Below, piece by piece: positions 50,586 through 59,061 of a stretch of 64,000 bases of DNA; position 1 is the stretch's first letter, and the number at the start of each line of letters is the position of its first letter. The position numbers were made by a program, and so were the translations under genes. The stretch spans positions 620,001-684,000 of the forward strand of contig OZ223306.1 in assembly GCA_965140735.1 (NCBI GenBank), in the 5' to 3' direction. Below the pieces are notes generated by a model. The model searched no databases. It saw only the letters and a list, made by a program, of their open reading frames with translations, and was not told the origin of the DNA. This stretch comes from Fusibacter_A sp965140735. GTDB taxonomy: Bacteria; Bacillota; Clostridia; Peptostreptococcales; Acidaminobacteraceae.

Positions 50586-51154
50586 TGAACACTTATGAAT
50601 TGAAACAATATTTGAAGTCACATTTGTCTAAAAAAAGATATAAGCATACGTTAAGAGTCGCAAAAATCGCCAAGGAGTTGGCGTTGATTTATGATATTGA
50701 TTCATTTAAAGCGGAGTATGCTTCATTAGGACATGATATTGCCAAGGAAATCAGCGCTTCAGAAGCAAAGGCATATATTGCTCAGTATGATATCGAACTA
50801 GATCCATCGATTCTTCAAAATCCAAATTTGGCTCATGGGGAAATCGGTGCGATTATACTAGAAAAGAAATTGGGCTGTGAAGATCATGCCATATTAGAAG
50901 CTGTAAGATGGCACACTTATGGTCATAAAAATATGACGCTTTTATCTAAGATTATTTATATATCAGATGTGATTGAGGAATCAAGAACTTTTGAAGGCGT
51001 CGAAGAACTAAGGCGACTTGCAAGAGTGGATATAGATGAGGCCATTATAAGATTTTATGAATTGACACAAGATTATTTAAAAAAAGAGAATCAATTGATG
51101 CATCATAATACTTATGAAATGATTAAGACTATAAAAGAAGGACATTCTGTTTAG
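50582..51154 (+). CDS. yqeK: HD-domain hydrolase YqeK (Ap4A hydrolase family)
   Basis: A 190-residue HD-superfamily protein. Metal ligands are seen in YKHTLRVAKIAKELA, SLGHDIAKE (HD), LAHGEIGA and AVRWHTYG. YqeK enzymes hydrolyse diadenosine tetraphosphate symmetrically. It is translationally coupled to nadD (4-nt overlap if 50582 is used; ATG 50585 is the alternative). Confidence 0.92.
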   Translation: MMNTYELKQYLKSHLSKKRYKHTLRVAKIAKELALIYDIDSFKAEYASLGHDIAKEISASEAKAYIAQYDIELDPSILQNPNLAHGEIGAIILEKKLGCEDHAILEAVRWHTYGHKNMTLLSKIIYISDVIEESRTFEGVEELRRLARVDIDEAIIRFYELTQDYLKKENQLMHHNTYEMIKTIKEGHSV

Positions 51155-51156
51155 AT

Positions 51157-51237
51157 ATGCCTGTTTCAATCATTTTAATGTTATTAATGGTTATTCCTGT
51201 CTTTTTTACAGGTAGATTGTCAAAAAACAGAGGATGA
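51157..51237 (+). CDS. Possible 26-residue hydrophobic peptide
   Basis: MPVSIILMLLMVIPVFFTGR followed by LSKNRG. One membrane helix with a positively charged tail. It begins 3 nt after the yqeK stop, but the nearest RBS-like AAGGA is about 16 nt upstream, so translation is doubtful. Its stop is 2 nt before the next small ORF. Not recognised. Confidence 0.3.
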   Translation: MPVSIILMLLMVIPVFFTGRLSKNRG

Positions 51238-51239
51238 TC

Positions 51240-51290
51240 ATGATTTTGGTGTACATTTTATATATTTTTATATTAATTACTATTGCATAA
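51240..51290 (+). CDS. Possible 16-residue hydrophobic peptide
   Basis: MILVYILYIFILITIA, wholly hydrophobic, with GAGG six bases upstream inside the end of the preceding small ORF. The pair looks like coupled tiny membrane peptides or random AT-rich sequence. The gap up to 51333 holds only the rsfS RBS (AGGAG). Confidence 0.25.
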   Translation: MILVYILYIFILITIA

Positions 51291-51333
51291 ATTTAATTTT
51301 TCGTTTAGGATAGTCATATCTTAGGAGTGTGGA

Positions 51334-51666
51334 ATGGAAAAAATGATAACAAAAATACATGAATTATTATTAGATAAGAAAGCGCAAGATATTGTTACTT
51401 TATCTCTTGTGGAAGTGACTACGATTGCAGACTATTTTATTTTAGCAACAGGGACTTCATCAACTCATATTAATGCACTTAGTGAATATATAGAACAAGA
51501 ACTTGCCAAAGAACGTATTTTTCCTAAACATAAAGAAGGGAAGCGTAAAGGCGAATGGGTTCTTATGGATTATTCAGATATTGTCATCCATATCTTTAAT
51601 AAAGAGTTGAGAGAATATTATGATCTCGAACGGATTTGGAATGATGCAAAGCGCATTGAATTTTAA
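51334..51666 (+). CDS. rsfS: Ribosomal silencing factor RsfS
   Basis: A 110-residue factor that binds L14 and blocks subunit joining in starvation. VTTIADYFILATGTSSTHINAL and GEWVLMDYSDIVIHIFNKELREYYDLERIW are diagnostic. TAGGAG precedes the ATG. Its place after nadD-yqeK is conserved. Confidence 0.96.
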   Translation: MEKMITKIHELLLDKKAQDIVTLSLVEVTTIADYFILATGTSSTHINALSEYIEQELAKERIFPKHKEGKRKGEWVLMDYSDIVIHIFNKELREYYDLERIWNDAKRIEF

Positions 51667-51677
51667 GGGGGGCAAAT

Positions 51678-52310
51678 ATGATTCATCCAATTCTTGAAAA
51701 ATTTATACCGGTAGCAAAAGGTGTTGCAGAGACATTTGGATCAAATTGTGAAGTTGTTATTCATGATTTTAGCAATCTTGAAACTTCAATTGTTGCGATT
51801 TTTAATGGCCATGTAACTGGAAGAACTGTTGAGACACAGATGACAGATTCGATTTTAGAAAAAATAAATAAACATCAAGAAGGTCACGATGTTTACAATT
51901 ATACTGGAAAGAGTACTCTGGGCAGAGAACTTAAATCTACAACGAATTTTATCAGAGATTTAGATCAAGAAATTATTGGTTGTATGTGCATTAATTTTGA
52001 TATTACGGATATGCTCAGTGCAAGAAATGTCATGAATGAACTTTGTAAAGTAGATGAAAATGAACTTGAAGTCATAGGTGAAGTTAACAAAGTAAATGAT
52101 GTCCTATACGATATCGTGGAAAATACAATTCATAAATTTGGAAGACCAGTAATTTACCTTACTAAAGATGAAAAAGTCAGTATTGTAAAAGATTTAGAAG
52201 AAAAAGGCGTCTTTTTAATCAAAGGTGCAGTTGACTATGTTGCAAATGCTTTGCAAGTTTCAAGATATACAATTTACAACTATCTCGATGGTATTCGAGA
52301 TGGTAAATAG
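51678..52310 (+). CDS. YheO/DauR-type PAS-HTH transcriptional regulator
   Basis: A 210-residue regulator with an N-terminal YheO-like PAS domain (FGSNCEVVIHDFSNLETSIVAI to IIGCMCINFDI) and a C-terminal HTH_22 (KGAVDYVANALQVSRYTIYNYL). Members such as DauR control D-amino-acid or related amine catabolism. AAGGGGGG precedes the ATG. ridA follows by 10 bp, so it may regulate enamine/imine detoxification in PLP-enzyme reactions. Confidence 0.87.
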   Translation: MIHPILEKFIPVAKGVAETFGSNCEVVIHDFSNLETSIVAIFNGHVTGRTVETQMTDSILEKINKHQEGHDVYNYTGKSTLGRELKSTTNFIRDLDQEIIGCMCINFDITDMLSARNVMNELCKVDENELEVIGEVNKVNDVLYDIVENTIHKFGRPVIYLTKDEKVSIVKDLEEKGVFLIKGAVDYVANALQVSRYTIYNYLDGIRDGK

Positions 52311-52320
52311 GAGGAAAAAA

Positions 52321-52701
52321 ATGTTAAAAATTATCGCAACAGAAAAAGCGCCAGCAGCTGTAGGTCCATATTCTCAAGCTGTAGAAGCAGGTGGATTTAT
52401 TTATGTATCAGGTCAAGTACCGCTTATCCCGGGAAAAGGTGAACTCGTTAAGGGTGATATCAAACTTGCTACAAAGCAATCTTTAGAAAATGCAAAAGCG
52501 ATTTTAGAAGAAGCAGGTGCATCTTTAAAAGATGTTGTCAAAGTAACTGTACTCTTGAATGATATCAACCAGTTTGGTGACATGAATGCAGTTTATGCTG
52601 AATACTTCTCAGATCATAAACCAGCTAGAGCAGCTTTTGAAGTGGCAAATTTACCATTAGGTGCTGACGTTGAAATTGAAATGATTGCTTACATCGGATA
52701 G
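52321..52701 (+). CDS. ridA: Reactive intermediate deaminase RidA
   Basis: A 126-residue RidA/YjgF protein that hydrolyses 2-aminoacrylate and other imines. IIATEKAPAAVGPYSQAVEAGGFIYVSGQ, KVTVLLNDINQFGDMNAVYAEYF and the catalytic Arg in KPARAAFEVANLPLGADVEIE are all present. The start at 52321 is set by GGAGGAAAA; the longer in-frame reading is inside the regulator gene. Confidence 0.95.
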   Translation: MLKIIATEKAPAAVGPYSQAVEAGGFIYVSGQVPLIPGKGELVKGDIKLATKQSLENAKAILEEAGASLKDVVKVTVLLNDINQFGDMNAVYAEYFSDHKPARAAFEVANLPLGADVEIEMIAYIG

Positions 52702-52721
52702 ATTTAAGCTTTTTAACGCAT

Positions 52722-52777
52722 AAAAAAGAGATACCTTTGTGCTCATTAGGCAATTAGGCAAAGATATCTCTTTTTTT
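52722..52777. terminator. Bidirectional terminator between ridA and dacF
   Basis: AAAAAAGAGATA-C-CTTTG (52722-52739) pairs with CAAAG-A-TATCTCTTTTTTT (52759-52777) with one mismatch. The A-run on one side and the T-run on the other serve both converging genes. Confidence 0.88.
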
Positions 52778-52791
52778 CACGTTTATAATCT

Positions 52792-54171
52792 TTATTTGGA
52801 TTTCATTTTTTCCCTTTTTTGGATTAATTGCTTTTGTCTTTTTTGCCTTAAACGGTTAAACGTTACAAAGGTACGCCATAAAACAAGCGCTATAAAGAGC
52901 TTGAATGCTAAAAATAATATATTTTTAAGGTTAAAAAAGGCATTTTTAGGCGAATCAAATGTTTTGGTTTCAGCGGTGATTAAATCTTCTCCGAGGTAAG
53001 TATCACCAGAGATGAGATTGGTCTCACAGACGAGAGTGTCGTTTAAATAATAAGAGACACGCCCCAAAACTTCCCCTTTTTCAACTGGAAGTTTAATTTG
53101 ATCTTGGATAGTTTCTTGACGACTTAGATCTGAAACTGATAAATTTAGGGGCAAATCGACTGAGAGAGGACTTTCAGTAACCAGATGTATTGTGGTCTCT
53201 CTTTTGTCATCGAGCTTTCTCGTGTTCACTTCTTCACCCGCATCATAAAGCTGAAAAGTTTTAGTGCCATAGAGGCCGTAATCAATTAACTTTCGTGTAT
53301 CGATATACATATTAGTTCCTTGTGATTTTATGATAACAGAGATAAAACTTCTGCCTTCTAACGTGGCTGCACCTACAAAACAGTGCAGAGCTTTTGTAGT
53401 ATAGCCACTTTTAATACCTGTCATAAGTTCGTATCCCTTGGTAACATTGGAGCCTCTATAGGGGATTTTATCACTTGAACCCGGTACGCCAGGGATGAAT
53501 TTGTTTGAATGATTTAAATAGCGTGTTTCTGTTTTAACGGCATTAGCAGGAATCTCAAATCGAGGTGTCATGATAATGGATCTAAAAGTCTCATTTTTCA
53601 TTGCATATTTTGCAATCATGGCAAGATCATAGGCAGTTGTTAAATGATCAGGATCAGGGAGTCCATGGGGATTTTGAAAATTAGAGTTAAGTGCACCCAT
53701 TGAAGCCGCACGTTCATTCATAACCTTGGCAAATGCCTCAATCGTACCAGAATGTGTTTTTGCAAGTGCTTCTGCAGCATCATTTGCACTTACCATGAGC
53801 ATGGCATGTAAAAGTTGATTAACGGTTAAAACTTCTCCAGCTTCAAGGGCAATGCTACTGCCATCAACGCCTTCCATGTCTTTCGTAATGGTAACTTCTT
53901 GATTGAGGTCTAAATCCTCTAAGCAAATAATAGCCGTTAATATTTTAGTCGTACTCGCTGGATACATAGGTGTATTCTCGTTTTTAGTAAAAAGTATTTG
54001 CCCAGTATCTTGATCAATTAAGATGGCACTTTCAGCCACTAAATCACTGGCAGTAAGTGTATAATCGTCTTCACCTTCTGCAAAAGTAAGCGTTGATAGA
54101 ACTATATAAAGCACTATAAAAGGCAGTATGGTCATGGTTTTAAATTTTCTGCTAAAATGAATATGAGTCAT
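52792..54171 (-). CDS. dacF: D-alanyl-D-alanine carboxypeptidase (DacF/PBP5 family)
   Basis: A 459-residue exported penicillin-binding protein trimming stem peptides. Signal peptide TMTILPFIVLYIVLSTLTFA is followed by the S11 domain: SxxK in YPASTTKIL, SxN in MVSANDAAEAL and KTG-like KSG in MTGIKSGYTTKA. The PBP5 C-terminal domain and a membrane anchor (FLAFKLFIALVLW) with a basic tail close the protein. GGAGG lies 7 nt before the ATG on the minus strand. It is divergent from the ComEA-like gene. Confidence 0.94.
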   Translation of the reverse strand: MTHIHFSRKFKTMTILPFIVLYIVLSTLTFAEGEDDYTLTASDLVAESAILIDQDTGQILFTKNENTPMYPASTTKILTAIICLEDLDLNQEVTITKDMEGVDGSSIALEAGEVLTVNQLLHAMLMVSANDAAEALAKTHSGTIEAFAKVMNERAASMGALNSNFQNPHGLPDPDHLTTAYDLAMIAKYAMKNETFRSIIMTPRFEIPANAVKTETRYLNHSNKFIPGVPGSSDKIPYRGSNVTKGYELMTGIKSGYTTKALHCFVGAATLEGRSFISVIIKSQGTNMYIDTRKLIDYGLYGTKTFQLYDAGEEVNTRKLDDKRETTIHLVTESPLSVDLPLNLSVSDLSRQETIQDQIKLPVEKGEVLGRVSYYLNDTLVCETNLISGDTYLGEDLITAETKTFDSPKNAFFNLKNILFLAFKLFIALVLWRTFVTFNRLRQKRQKQLIQKREKMKSK

Positions 54172-54213
54172 AAATCCTCCAGTTGGTATAATATGGTAAT
54201 TCCTGTAATTGTG

Positions 54214-54222
54214 TGATATACT
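54214..54222 (+). promoter_or_regulatory. Candidate extended -10 promoter for the comEA-like gene
   Basis: TG-A-TATACT at 54214-54222, 26 bp before the TTG start. This promoter would exclude the in-frame GTG at 54209 as start codon. Confidence 0.45.
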
Positions 54223-54247
54223 TTATTATAAAAAGGGGGTAACGATC

Positions 54248-54724
54248 TTGAGTACAAAGAGAAAAGCCACTATTACAATTTTAATTATTATATTAATTAG
54301 ACTTTACAATATTTATACACCGTTACAGACCTCTATTCTATCATATAGATCCATAGAGATTCAACCTAATCTAGCAAATGAAATAAGTTCTAATTTAAGC
54401 AAAACTAAGGCAGAAACATCTGAAAAATCAGAAAATGACATTTCAGATGAGGCTCTTAGCACACCTGTAAAAGTAACAGAAATCAGTTCTGATGTTAATA
54501 CCGATATGCTCTATGATCCTGTCCTCAAACTGGATATAGATATAGAGGCATTTAATTTATATGATTTAGATGAATTGAAGCACTTTAAGGGTATAGGTGA
54601 AAAAACAGCACAAGCAATTATAGAATATCGAACGCAAAATGGTGCGTTTACAGATTTTAAAACACTTTTATCCGTCAAAGGAATCGGTGAAAAAAAGTTA
54701 CAACAAATGATAAATGGGAAATAA
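54248..54724 (+). CDS. ComEA-like helix-hairpin-helix protein, membrane anchored
   Basis: A 158-residue protein with TTG start behind GGGGGT. One N-terminal membrane helix (ATITILIIILIRLYNIY) and a linker rich in Ser/Glu precede a C-terminal double HhH (LKHFKGIGEKTAQAIIEYR and LLSVKGIGEKKLQQMI). ComEA binds incoming DNA at the surface; here the SLBB domain of classical ComEA is missing, the linker being unstructured. Function in DNA uptake is plausible but not certain. Confidence 0.83.
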   Translation: MSTKRKATITILIIILIRLYNIYTPLQTSILSYRSIEIQPNLANEISSNLSKTKAETSEKSENDISDEALSTPVKVTEISSDVNTDMLYDPVLKLDIDIEAFNLYDLDELKHFKGIGEKTAQAIIEYRTQNGAFTDFKTLLSVKGIGEKKLQQMINGK

Positions 54725-54747
54725 TGATATTTTTATGAAATCGTTTT

Positions 54748-54756
54748 TGATATAAT
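54748..54756 (+). promoter_or_regulatory. Extended -10 promoter for selD
   Basis: TG-A-TATAAT at 54748-54756, 42 bp before the selD start. No clear -35. Confidence 0.5.
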
Positions 54757-54798
54757 ACTATTAGTACATGATTATGTGCACAGAAAGGAGTGGCTCTT

Positions 54799-55836
54799 AT
54801 GGAAAATGTCAAATTAACTGCCTATACAACCAGCGCAGGTTGAGGTGCCAAGATTGGTCCTGAGACCTTAGCACAAGTTTTGTGCGATTTACCTAAATTT
54901 TCTGATGAAGCTTTATTAGTTGGCTTTGATACTTCAGATGATGCTGCTGTTTATAAAATAAATGATGAACTTGCTATGATACAAACTTTAGATTTTTTTA
55001 CGCCAATTGTGAATGTGCCTTACGACTTTGGTCAAATAGCAGCTGCAAATGCGCTGAGTGACGTATATGCCATGGGTGGGAAACCAACACTTGCTATGAA
55101 TATTGTCGGATTTCCCAACTGCTTAGCACCTGAAATCTTGAAAGAAATTCTGAGAGGTGGTGCAGATAAGGTTAAAGAAGCAGGCGCAATACTTGTTGGT
55201 GGTCACTCTATTGAGGATAATGAACCTAAATATGGACTCTCTTGCACAGGTATGGTGCATCCAAATGCGATTTGGCGCAACTTTGGAGCAATGCCAGGAG
55301 ATGTGTTGATACTTACTAAGCCACTTGGCATTGGTGTGATCTCAACTGCTCTTAAAGAAGATTTGTTGAAAGCTGAAACCGTAGAAAAAGCAATCTTTAA
55401 TATGAGTGAACTCAATAAATACGCTAAAGAAGCCATTGAAACGTTTACGGTTCATGCGTGTACAGATATTACAGGTTTTGGTTTACTAGGTCATGCCCTT
55501 GAGATGGCAAAGGGAAGTAAGGTAACCATAGAGATAGATACGGCTTCACTTCAATTTATTGATGAATCCAGAGAGATGGCATCTATGGGCATTATTCCTG
55601 CGGGTGCTTATAAAAATAAATATTTTATTCAGAACGATGCCATAATTGATAAAAACATTGAAGAGGTGATTATAGACCTAATCTGTGATCCACAAACCTC
55701 CGGTGGTTTATTATTTTCTATTCCAGAAGCAGAAATGAGAGCTGTCTTGGCTTCACTTGAAAAACATGTTAAAACTTCTTATTACGTCGTTGGCAAAGTA
55801 CTCGAAAAAACTGAAAAGTACTTAAATGTTAAATAA
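54799..55836 (+). CDS. selD: Selenophosphate synthetase SelD, selenocysteine-containing (in-frame TGA)
   Basis: The gene starts at ATG 54799 behind AAAGGAG and reads through a TGA at 54841-54843 as selenocysteine 15: MENVKLTAYTTSAG-U-GAKIG. SelD normally has Cys or Sec exactly here, in (C/U)-G-x-K, followed by the catalytic Lys (K18). A naive reading would start only at 54880 and lose the active site. The 345-residue product makes selenophosphate from selenide and ATP. Other motifs are LVGFDTSDDAAVYKI, LVGGHSIEDNEPKYG and ACTDITGFGLLGHALEM. selA and selB are not in the window. Confidence 0.95.
54841..54880 (+). promoter_or_regulatory. Putative bacterial SECIS element in selD
   Basis: Directly after the Sec TGA codon, GGTC (54856-54859)/GACC (54864-54867) form a small hairpin with loop CTGA, extended by weaker flanking pairs. 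Spacing of about a dozen bases fits a SelB-binding SECIS. I cannot score it. Confidence 0.5.
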
Positions 55837-56019
55837 AATCATTACGATATCTTTATTAGTTTGATTAATAGTCGTATTCTTGTTAAAATAAATGAAGATA
55901 CAGTAATGTATTGTTACAATTATGATATGGTCGCTAAAAAGCTTAAAACATATTTGAAACAAAACGTAGTAATCTTAATGCTGTTATTATTTTAATAAAA
56001 TTATGATTGGAGTGGAATT

Positions 56020-56724
56020 ATGGCAGAAAAAATTTTGGTAGTTGACGATGAACCGATTCTATTAAAGGGCTTACGGTTTAGTTTAGAACAAGAAGGTTAT
56101 GAAGTAGAGACAGCTGTAGATGGAAAAGAAGCCTATGACAAAATTCTTGAAAATTCATATGATGCTGTTATATTAGATTTAATGTTACCAGGAATGGACG
56201 GTCTTGAAGTTTGTAAAAAAGTAAGAGAGAAATCAATGGTGCCAATCTTGATGTTAACAGCAAAAGACGATGACTCAAGTAAAGTATTAGGGCTTGAGTA
56301 TGGTGCGGACGATTATATTACGAAGCCTTTTAACATGCTAGAATTAAAAGCGAGAATCAAAGCCATTTTGAGACGTGTACAAGTTTCTGATCAACATATT
56401 GCATCCAATTTGATTAATGTTGGTGATTTTAACATCAACACACTGGGTAGAAAAGTTGCTGTTAATGGTCACAATGTCAATCTGACAGCAAAAGAGTTTG
56501 ATTTACTCTTGCTCTTAATGATGAATGAAGAAAAAGTATATTCTAGAGAAGAACTTCTAGAGACAATCTGGGGATATGAGTATTTCGGAGATGTTAGAAC
56601 AGTAGATGTTCATATTAGACGGTTACGAGAAAAAATTGAGGAAAATTCTTCTCAACCAGATTACATTTTAACCAAATGGGGAGTTGGGTACTATTTTAAG
56701 AATAAGAAGAAAAGAGTTCTTTAA
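56020..56724 (+). CDS. OmpR-family response regulator (WalR/PhoP-like)
   Basis: A 234-residue regulator. The receiver domain has VVDDEPILL, phospho-Asp D53 in AVILDLMLPGMDG and K102 in YITKPFN. The winged HTH has NLTAKEFDLLLLLM and SREELLETIWGYEYFGDVRTVDVHIRRLREKI, as in WalR/PhoP. The cognate kinase overlaps its 3' end. The 183-bp gap upstream is AT-rich, with no firm promoter seen. Confidence 0.93.
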   Translation: MAEKILVVDDEPILLKGLRFSLEQEGYEVETAVDGKEAYDKILENSYDAVILDLMLPGMDGLEVCKKVREKSMVPILMLTAKDDDSSKVLGLEYGADDYITKPFNMLELKARIKAILRRVQVSDQHIASNLINVGDFNINTLGRKVAVNGHNVNLTAKEFDLLLLLMMNEEKVYSREELLETIWGYEYFGDVRTVDVHIRRLREKIEENSSQPDYILTKWGVGYYFKNKKKRVL

Positions 56725-58117
56725 AAGTATTAGGTGGAAACTTGTTTCCACCTATTTAATATTAATCGCATTTATACTCTTGTTAACAACTTTTTTTATA
56801 AGAGATTATTTGATCAAATCGAATGTTTCAGAGACTCAGATGAATCAATTGGCTCAGAGTAATATTATTTCTAGCCAGATAGCACCTTTTATGAATAATA
56901 TCAACAATCAATATACACGCAGTTATGTTGAAGATATTATTAAACAACATAGTTTGGATTCGTCTTCAAGAGTTTTAGTAATCGATCAAGAGATGAATGT
57001 TATTTTGGATTCTTATGATGATTTTGAAAGTCAGAACCTAGACCTAATTGAAGCGCACAATGCTCTATTGGGTGTTAATTCCGCCAACATATACAAGCAT
57101 AAAACAAATCATGTCATGTATACGGCTGTACCGATTATCTTTCAAAATGAAATTATAGGGGTTATTTTCATGTCTGTAAATGCAGACTTTATCTTTGAAA
57201 ACGTTCAAACTATATTGGATAAGTTAATCATCATATTTTTGATTGCACTATTTGTATCTTTTTTCATAAGTGTTTTTTTCGCTGAGATCATTTCAACGCC
57301 AATTGAATACTTAACAGAATCGGTAAAAAAAATCACCCTTGGTAATTACCATACTAGAGTTGAAGTTAAAGGGAATGATGAAATCAGCGAACTAGGCAAT
57401 GCTTTTAATTCTATGTCCGTAAAATTATACCAAGTGGATGATAGACGCAAGAAATTTGTTTCAAATGTGTCACATGAACTTAGGACACCCATGACTTCCA
57501 TGAAAATTGTTTCGGATACGCTATTATCTCAAGAGCATTGGGATGAGGCAATCTATAGAGAATTTATGCAAGATATCAACAGTGAAGTGGATAGACTTAA
57601 TAATATCATCGATAGTTTACTCTATTTGGTGCGTATTGAAAAAGATGAGATTGAACTCGATTATAGTGTAACTTATGTAAATTATCTTATTGAAAAAGTC
57701 ATAAAGACGATAAAACCCATTGCACATATGAAAAATATTGAAACAACTTTCATTTCTAATAATAAAATTCAGATTAATTTAGATCAAGAGAAGATGCAGC
57801 AATGTCTTTTAAATATTATTGGAAATGCGGTTAAATATACGCCTGAAAACGGGATGGTCAATGTTTCTTTAACAGATCGACGTGATACAATTGCCATTTC
57901 AATCGTTGACAATGGCATCGGGATACCTGAAAAAGATATTCCATATATTTTTGATCGTTTCTACAGAGTAGATGAGGCACGTGCACGTAAAACAGGTGGT
58001 ACGGGTCTCGGGCTTTCGATTGCTCAACAGATCGTTTTGTTACATCAAGGTAGTATAGAAGTTACGAGCCACATGAATCAAGGCACAAATGTAACGATTA
58101 TACTGCCAAAGAATTAG
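56684..58117 (+). CDS. Sensor histidine kinase (WalK/PhoR-like), start uncertain
   Basis: Up to 477 residues. Two membrane helices (STYLILIAFILLLTTFFI and LIIIFLIALFVSFFISVFF) enclose an outer sensor region with a PAS-like look. Then come HAMP, HisKA with phospho-His in VSNVSHELRTPM, N-box IIGNAVKYTPENG, G1 DNGIGIPEKD and G2 TGGTGLGLSI. The only regular start for the full reading is TTG 56684, overlapping the regulator by 41 nt with a badly spaced RBS; a non-standard start nearer 56720 is possible. The pair resembles WalRK, which controls cell-wall metabolism. Confidence 0.9.
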   Translation: MGTILRIRRKEFFKSIRWKLVSTYLILIAFILLLTTFFIRDYLIKSNVSETQMNQLAQSNIISSQIAPFMNNINNQYTRSYVEDIIKQHSLDSSSRVLVIDQEMNVILDSYDDFESQNLDLIEAHNALLGVNSANIYKHKTNHVMYTAVPIIFQNEIIGVIFMSVNADFIFENVQTILDKLIIIFLIALFVSFFISVFFAEIISTPIEYLTESVKKITLGNYHTRVEVKGNDEISELGNAFNSMSVKLYQVDDRRKKFVSNVSHELRTPMTSMKIVSDTLLSQEHWDEAIYREFMQDINSEVDRLNNIIDSLLYLVRIEKDEIELDYSVTYVNYLIEKVIKTIKPIAHMKNIETTFISNNKIQINLDQEKMQQCLLNIIGNAVKYTPENGMVNVSLTDRRDTIAISIVDNGIGIPEKDIPYIFDRFYRVDEARARKTGGTGLGLSIAQQIVLLHQGSIEVTSHMNQGTNVTIILPKN

Positions 58118-58126
58118 GAGGCCTTT

Positions 58127-58990
58127 ATGAAATTTCCAATAAGAAGTGTTGTAATCCTTATTCTGATCGTAGCGAGTTTGGTATTCGGACTTAATATCAA
58201 TAATACGTATCCAGTTGTATCGGATTCAAATTATATATCACCTGATAAAGAAGCAATTGCTTTTACGACAAAGATTTATTTTGTCTATGATCATGCCCTT
58301 AGAAGTGAGAACCGAAAAGTTGCAATATATAGTAATGATTTTGAAAATGCGGTTATTAAAGCCATCAAAGATGGTCCTAAAAATGTTAAATATAAGAGTA
58401 TTTTCGATTATGATGTGGATGTGTTATCTGTGGAATATGCTAATAACACCTGTTACTTGAATCTTTCTAATAATATAATGCATTCAGATCTTTGGGAAAG
58501 TGACGAACTAGATCTTTACATTTGGTCCATCGTTAATAGTCTTACAGAGATAAAACGCGTTTTCAATGTACAACTTCTAGTGGATGGGGAACGTGTGGAT
58601 AAAAAAATTCTTGGATATTCTTTTTTAGATCCCTTGCCTAAGATGGAGAGTCTTAATTATTTAAAAGAACATACTGCATCCGATTCAGTCACAGATTTTG
58701 TTGATTTTATCAATTCTTCTCGTTTAGATCTTGCTTTTGATCTATTGACAGAAAATACAAAACAAATCTATGATTACATGGATTTTACAAAATATTCTAA
58801 TAAACTCAATAACGAGATTAATGGTTACACAAGAGATATGTATTTTACAAAAACATATAAAGACCGCTGGGTGATATACGTTAAATTTATTAAGAATTCA
58901 AATTCTAGTGATTTCCAGATTCACTTCTACAAAAAGTGGACGGTCATCTTTGTGGATGGAAAATATAAAATTGACTTACTGAGAAATTAA
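58127..58990 (+). CDS. GerMN-domain exported protein linked to the two-component system
   Basis: A 287-residue protein with an N-terminal signal/anchor (SVVILILIVASLVFGLNI) and a GerMN domain at about 50-170 (ENAVIKAIKDGPKNVKYKS, CYLNLSNNIM, LYIWSIVNSLTEIKRVFNVQLLVDG). The C-terminal 100 residues look like an accessory domain I do not recognise. Its place directly behind the kinase mirrors mtrAB-lpqB of Actinobacteria and the YycH position in walRK operons, suggesting modulation of the kinase. GGAGG precedes the ATG. Confidence 0.78.
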   Translation: MKFPIRSVVILILIVASLVFGLNINNTYPVVSDSNYISPDKEAIAFTTKIYFVYDHALRSENRKVAIYSNDFENAVIKAIKDGPKNVKYKSIFDYDVDVLSVEYANNTCYLNLSNNIMHSDLWESDELDLYIWSIVNSLTEIKRVFNVQLLVDGERVDKKILGYSFLDPLPKMESLNYLKEHTASDSVTDFVDFINSSRLDLAFDLLTENTKQIYDYMDFTKYSNKLNNEINGYTRDMYFTKTYKDRWVIYVKFIKNSNSSDFQIHFYKKWTVIFVDGKYKIDLLRN

Positions 58991-59061
58991 ATTTAATACA
59001 ATTGTCATAAGAATTTCCACTAAAAACGTCTATAATAGATATAAGTGGAGGTTCTTTTTTT

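Noticed and set aside
52739..52999. 86-codon plus-strand ORF after ridA
   Set aside because: Starts inside the terminator hairpin and runs antisense to the dacF 3' end.
59002..59036. TTGTCA and TATAAT before the GH18 gene as promoter
   Set aside because: The spacer is 23 bp, too long for a sigma-A promoter, and there is no extended -10.
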